From Candidula unifasciata (Eukaryota > Mollusca > Gastropoda > Stylommatophora > Geomitridae): a DNA stretch of 64,000 bases. The number at the start of each line of letters is the position of its first letter. Position 1 is the stretch's first letter. This document shows, one piece after another, positions 58,601-64,000 of the stretch. The stretch spans positions 1,261,626-1,325,625 of the forward strand of contig CAJHNH020004890.1 in assembly GCA_905116865.2 (NCBI GenBank), read 5' to 3'. The translations under genes were made by a program, and so were the position numbers. A model generated the notes under the pieces. That model made no database searches. It saw nothing but the letters and a program-made list of their open reading frames with translations, and was not told where the DNA came from.

Positions 58601-58719
58601 AACAATTCATTGTCAGTCCCTGATTTTATGTGTACGTACAACAGTCAACTAATTGTGTACAATAATGCTCACATCCGGGGATTTCATAAACCATTGTTTC
58701 CGTTATGACGTCTGGTCTT

Positions 58720-59150
58720 TTTTTTTTTAAAGGATATTATTATTCATTACCTAACCAAAACTGCCTTCCTTTTCTTTCTGCTACCTTGACAAAGCGTTAG
58801 GGATGATGAAGGATCTTCAGTGAGCTCTTGTTAATGCAGTGAAAAATGGTCTTATCTTGATGCCGTCGCTCCATTTGTGAGCGTGGGGAACGGGATTCCC
58901 ATTACTCAGTGCTTCATTAAACTCCTTCCGCGTATCGCTCTGTGGTAGCTGGTACCAGGGCATCATTGTCAGATGGCCAAACTATACTATGGGCACTCTT
59001 CCGAATAACGGCCCCTTATTATTGACTGTCCAAAAAATTCCTTTCAGGGCACTCTTCCGGAAGAGTGCCATACTATGTATTGAACTGTATGACCGTTTTC
59101 AGTCCTAGACGTTTCGTGTTTTTATATTAAACTGTATCAATTCTTATTAG
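58720..59150 (-). pseudogene. LINE 3' fragment interrupted by a 78-bp MITE
   Basis: Reverse complement of 58930-58970 and 59080-59115 matches the LINE at 9985-10290 (TGGTACCAGGGCATC, TGTATGAC(C/T)G(G/T)TTTCAGTCCTAG). The MITE at 58992-59069 splits it. Confidence 0.7.
58992..59069. mobile_element. 78-bp MITE with an 8-bp target duplication
   Basis: It begins GGCACTCTTCCGAATAACGG and ends CGGAAGAGTGCC. The eight bases ATACTATG flank both sides (58984-58991, 59070-59077). An eight-base duplication fits hAT, Merlin or P-type elements. The last 22 bases form a palindrome. Confidence 0.82.
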
Positions 59151-59154
59151 GCTT

Positions 59155-59400
59155 GACTCGGCGTCTATGGCTTATGCGTTACAAACGCGCTTTGAAATGC
59201 CGAGGTGCCTGGTTCGATCCCAGCTGCAGGCAATTTGACAGGAGGCCGTCTTGCGTTGGTTATCGACAGTAGACCGTGCGCCCAGTTCGTCCGTTCTCAT
59301 CTCTATGATTTTCCGCTTATTTGCTGCAGGGAGGATTTATGTTTCACGCTCTTAACCTATCGTCCAAATTATAATACTGAGTTACGTCAGTAGACGGACA
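59155..59400 (+). repeat. tRNA-derived SINE with a perfect B box
   Basis: A-box-like TATGGCTTATGCG is followed 40 bases later by GGTTCGATCCC. The body TCGACAGTAGACCGTGCGCC has no partner that I see in this window. Confidence 0.75.
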
Positions 59401-59404
59401 TCTT

Positions 59405-60360
59405 TCTGTGTTGTCGTTGTACCTGTTTTGACTTTGCAGACTGATGTAGTAGTAGTAATTTTTCCGAAATATTCTGCTCAAGCCTTAGGGTTATAATTGG
59501 GATATAAGGTGTTAATCGAGTTCTCACAGTATATATCTTGTAATTATTTATATGACTAGAATGTAATTTGTATTGTTTCACACTTTGCTTTGATTTGGAT
59601 GTGATGACAAACTGTACTATGAATATTTAGACAATGTTACTAACATTGTGTCATTAACAAGGTGTTATTTTTGTTTCCTTAGTGGGCAGTCATTGATTAT
59701 TCTCACAGATTTTATTTTTAGGGGAAACTGCTTCAAAGATGCCATTGGCATTCTTTACACTTCTATTTCTATTTATTGATTTTAGTCCTAGTAATAAATT
59801 GTTTGATCTTGCACGCAGCTCTCTGAGGCTGTTTATGTGCACCAAGTTTACTACCGTCCTAAGCAATTTACAAAGATTCACGTAGTCAGTTAACTATTTC
59901 CTTTAGTTTTCGTATTTCCTACACTCCAGCAAATAGTGCTCCGAACTATTGTATTTCTAGCAGACTGATGTGTATCTGAAATATGCAATAATTTGCCAAG
60001 AGGTAAATCCCCACTAGTGACTGCATACTTATTCTGATTAGTACCAGTCGAGAGGACGTTGATCCAGTCTCAGAAAATGTCAGTGAGACAGGCATCAGAG
60101 CAGCATACATAGCTTCTCACAGTGATTACCAGACATTCACCTCAATAGTTACCGGACATTTGTCATGGAAAGTAGAGAGCAACTCATACACTGGATATCA
60201 GACATGGTTATGGGAAAGTTTAAAACAAAAAAACCGACTCATACTACAAATAACAGACTAAAGATGCCCTTATATAATGGATAACATTCATGCATATGGA
60301 AAAGTAAAGATGGCCTAATACATTATCAAGTGACTTTCCGACTGGCATGGGCTATCATGC
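59405..60360. other. Intergenic spacer, nothing recognised
   Basis: AT-rich with no coherent frame. From about 60100, GACATTCACC and ACCGGACATTTGT words look like decayed outliers of the 46-bp array at 61190. Confidence 0.45.
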
Positions 60361-60576
60361 CTTTCCACAATCTATGATCATCAACAGCGTTTATCAGTTC
60401 GTGTCTTGACACCTTCCCATACCAAAGGTCTGTCAAGAATCTTCTCACACTGCACACCCCCCCCTCTTCCCCCAAAATGTCCAGTGGTCGCAACATGTGG
60501 CAGTTTCCTCCTCATAACATGACGACTTCTCTTTCTGATGTTTGTGACGAGATCTCTTCCAACATCCAGGATGCTT

Positions 60577-60601
60577 TTTTTTTGGGGGGGGGGGGGGGGG
60601 C
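60577..60601. repeat. T9-G17-type homopolymer
   Basis: A poly-T run passes directly into a poly-G run. Confidence 0.9.
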
Positions 60602-61189
60602 TGTCCAAGGAATATTAAGGACTTTTCTCAAAACAAAATCTTTGAGACCTTAAGAAACTGGCTTGTTTAATAATTGCCAAGTTATATTTTAAAATTGGCT
60701 CTATGTAGCACGCAAGAATTCTTTTTCTAACCCCCAGTGACACAGAATTATTGCATAAGATGTTCTTTATTTTATAAAATGCAGTTTTTGTGTCCTATTC
60801 TTTCCTTTATTGTTGTGATAATCTTCTATCTGATGATAACCATGTGACTAGATATTGACATTTCTGTACATGTCTCAAAACAACATCCTTGACTTTCAAC
60901 ACAATTCTTTTCTGTAAAATTACCATTACTTCTGTCTTCCTGTTATTTAAGCTGAGGCTTATTCTTTCATCCTCCTCCAAATCTATTCTTGCAGTTCTTT
61001 CTGACTTGCTATCAAGCCAGGGACATCAGCATAGTGCACACTGTTTATAGTATGACCACCAACCACAATTCCTGGTTTATGCGTTACAGATTCACTGTAT
61101 AATGAAAATAAATCACGCAACAGTACATATCCTTACTGTTCATTCCTGCAAGGTTGTTAATTCTTATACAGTAACTGCTGTTTGCTGCC

Positions 61190-62345
61190 AATAACGGTCG
61201 GGCATTCATTATGGAAAGTAAATATGGCTTCACAACAGATACCAGACATTCACTACAGAAAATAAAGATGGTGCCGTACAACAGATACCAGACATTTACT
61301 ACAAAAAATAAATACGGTGCCGTACAACAGATACCAGACATTTACTAGAGAAAATAAAGATGGTGCCGTACAACTGATACCAGACATTTACTACAGAAAA
61401 TAAAGATGGTGCCGTACAACAGATACCAGACATTTACTACAGAAAATAAAGATGGTGCCATACAACTGATACCAGACATTTACTACAGAAAATAAAGATA
61501 GTGCCGTACAACTGATACCAGACATTTACTACAGAAAATAAAGATAGATGTCATACAACAGATACCAGACATTCATTACAGAAAATAAAGATGGTGCCGT
61601 ACAACAGATACCAGACATTCACTACAGAAAATAATGATAGATGTCATACAACAGATACCAGACATTCACTACAGAAAATAAAGATGGTGCCGTACAACAG
61701 ATACCAGACATTTACTACAGAAAATAAAGATGATGCCGTACAACAGATACCAGACATTAACTACAGAAAATAAAGATGTCAAACAACAGATACCAGACAT
61801 TCATTACAGAAAATAAAGATGGTGTCATACAACATATATCAGACATTCATTTCAGAAAATAAAGATGGTGTCATACAACATATATCAGACATTCATTTCA
61901 GAAAATAAAGATGGTGTCATACAACAAATACCAGACATTCACTACAGAAAATAAATACGGTGCCGTACAACAGATACCAGACATTCACTACAGAAAATAA
62001 AGATGGTGTCATACAACAGATACCAGACATTCACTACAGAAAATAAAGATGGTGCCGTACAGCAGATACCAGACATTAACTACAGAAAATAAAAATGATG
62101 CCGTACAACAGATACCAGACATTCATTACAGAAAATAAAGATGGTGTCATACAACAGGTATCAGACATTCATTACAGAAAATAAAGATGGTGTCATAAAA
62201 CAGATATCCGTATATGGAAATAAAAATATCCAAACAGATACCAGACATTCACTACAGAAAATAAAGATGGTGCCGTACAACAGAAACCAGACATTCACTA
62301 CAGAAAATAAAGATATCATACAACAGATATCAGTATGTGGAAATA
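61190..62345. repeat. 46-bp minisatellite, about 25 copies
   Basis: Unit ACAGATACCAGACATT(C/T)A then CTACAGAAAATAAAGATGGT and GCCGTACA. Variants GCCGTAC/GTCATAC are interspersed and some units are short. No unique spacers. Confidence 0.96.
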
Positions 62346-62374
62346 AAAATGTCCAGTGTAATACTGACCATATT

Positions 62375-62665
62375 TGCTGTGTAGTTATGGGGCCCCATTT
62401 CAGGAGAGAAAAAAAAAAAGATCTGACCTGCTGCCCCTTAACAAGCATGTTGTAAAAGGCAACTAATCAGGGGAGTTTCCTCTAAATCAGAGTGCACCTG
62501 CCTGAGAGGTGAGGAACCAACATTCTGCATACAAATAAGCCAAATCTGTAAAATGGGTGTGCATGCAAAACTAAAGTTCCAAAACAAGGCCATAAGTGCA
62601 GAAGTGGATGAAAAAACCTGAATTTTCTGCCAAAGTTTACAGCTGGTGAGCGCTAAGAAGAAGAC
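62375..62665. repeat. SINE-A copy adjoining the minisatellite
   Basis: TATGGGGCCCCATTTCAGGA, AACAAGCATGTTGTAAAAGG, CAAATAAGCCAAATCTGTAA and GCTAAGAAGAAG. Nearly full length. Confidence 0.85.
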
Positions 62666-62669
62666 ACTC

Positions 62670-64000
62670 GTCATGTTAAACACTTCACAAATAGCTGGGT
62701 GGAAGAATGTCCCCATACCACCAACAGCTATTAGTGGTACACAAATTTGTTATTTCATTGTTCTCCGCCACACCAGCACCCCCTCCCTCTTCAAAGCTTT
62801 CACCTGTCTACTGTGTACTATTATTTCTAATTACATTCTTAAATTCTATGGGTACCAACCAGTACTGGTAAATGTATACAAGATCTAGTATAAGCAAGCA
62901 CACACATATACACAAATTAAGCATCGAATGTCTGAGTGTCACACAAATATTACAAACAGATACAGAGAATGGCAAACTGTTTTAATAAAATCCTAGTCTT
63001 AATCACACCTAAATTATGTAGCTATCTGCAGCACACACACAAATACACTCTCTTTCTCAGATTTCTCTATTTGAAAAGAAAATGACAGAAACATTTCAAC
63101 AGCAGCAGACTTTACTAAAAGAACTGTGTTCACTGCTCTCTTCCTCACTTTTCTTTCCTTAACATCAGATATGCATAAATCAAGCAGATAACAACAATAC
63201 AAGCCAGCATTAATTAATGTGGACAAGAATGATAAAGAAAGAGTCTTTAGTAGTAATATACTTTAATATATTACACAAAGATGCAAATTTAAATAGCATA
63301 AATTCTCAAAAACAGAAATGTACACTGAAACCGTTGACAAATCAGCAAGTAACAACAGCAGCTAAAAGACAACTGTTTAAACTAAGGTAACATGGTGAAA
63401 ATTAAATTATGGGTAAATGAATTTATTAAAATAGTTCAAGAACATAATGACACTTAAAAAACTGCTTAACAAAATAATAATAACTGGCAACATAATCAAA
63501 TAATACCAGATAAATTACAATTCACACACACACACAAAAAGAAATATATAATAAACTGGAAAAACACAAGATGATGCACTGGTTTAATCTGGAGACAGGT
63601 GGTCGCCCACTGATGCTGCTACACAAAGTAAGGCCACTTTTTATACATAAAATAAACGCAACTACAGAGCATTAGAATGAAAGAATCAGCAAAAGACAAA
63701 CAAAAACCAACAGAAGTAACCCCTGTCATTCAGCTGGGTTACAACAATCTGTGGAAACTAGGAAAACATGATACATGTTCGGAAACAAAAATCATGAAGC
63801 ATGATGGCAAAGTTCCCAACTGAGACACAATTGGACTGCTTCATTTAACAACTGCACAAATGTGTCTTCTGGAATGTCTTTAAACTGACCTGCAATGCCC
63901 TATGTCTTATTAAAATCAGGGCATTACAATCATCTGAACATAAGTTGCAGCTAGCATCAACTCTTTCACTTCATGGCTGACAATCAAGACTACTGAGACC
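62670..64000. other. AT-rich right end, no gene recognised
   Basis: No repeat family of the window is seen after 62,670. It could be a 3' UTR or spacer of a neighbouring gene, but no exon, splice pair or signal stands out. Confidence 0.4.

Noticed and set aside
61190..62345. CRISPR-like appearance of the 46-bp array
   Set aside because: Contiguous variable units without spacers; typical minisatellite.
63014..63226. Small minus-strand frame at the right end
   Set aside because: Short, AT-rich, no domain or splice support.

Overview
This is eukaryotic, repeat-dense, intron-rich nuclear DNA. The character of the repeats points to an invertebrate, most likely a mollusc and perhaps a gastropod: tRNA-derived SINEs, decayed LINE 3' ends with GRPRKRW-type tails, mariner and piggyBac relics, and long TAGA, TG and TAC runs. 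The taxon is inference. I see no bacterial operon, phage or CRISPR structure.

One protein-coding gene is well supported. Ten exons on the minus strand, from the ATG at 53619 to a stop at 25445, join in phase into a 621-residue protein. It resembles the carboxyltransferase (beta) subunit of mitochondrial 3-methylcrotonyl-CoA carboxylase (MCCC2). The N-terminal half of the carboxyltransferase is well conserved, including [15 protein letters not shown]. Loops in the C-terminal half that are near-invariant in true MCCC2 are changed, so it looks like a divergent paralogue. Its last exon lies in a roughly 283-bp tandem triplication (about 24766-25610). The copy nearest exon 9 is intact, the middle copy would extend the C-terminus, and the far copy has lost its AG acceptor.

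A second gene probably enters from the left on the plus strand. A candidate internal exon lies at 1091-1207 and a terminal exon at 12873-13145, giving an acidic, serine-rich C-terminus of unrecognised family followed by AATAAA. The two genes converge, with about 11.5 kb of repeats between them (13.35-24.8 kb).

Layout: 1-13.35 kb, 3' part of the unknown gene, with minisatellites, LINE fragments, a 1.6-kb TTAA-flanked element and a long perfect-looking hairpin. 13.35-24.8 kb, intergenic, with SINEs, a 0.7-kb piggyBac-type MITE, a 37-bp array and a 29-bp array. 24.8-53.6 kb, the MCCC2-like gene, whose introns hold a mariner relic, two solo LTRs of one family in opposite orientation (one with a clean 5-bp target duplication inside a SINE), several LINE pieces, a piggyBac 5' relic, a 113-base poly-G tract and a G-rich minisatellite. 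53.6-64 kb, upstream intergenic, with a TAC array, a 1-kb tetranucleotide array, an RNase H-bearing LINE relic, a 78-bp MITE with an 8-bp target duplication, and a 46-bp minisatellite.

Coordinates of exons were set from splice signals and phase. Boundaries of repeats are approximate unless a terminal motif or target duplication is stated.
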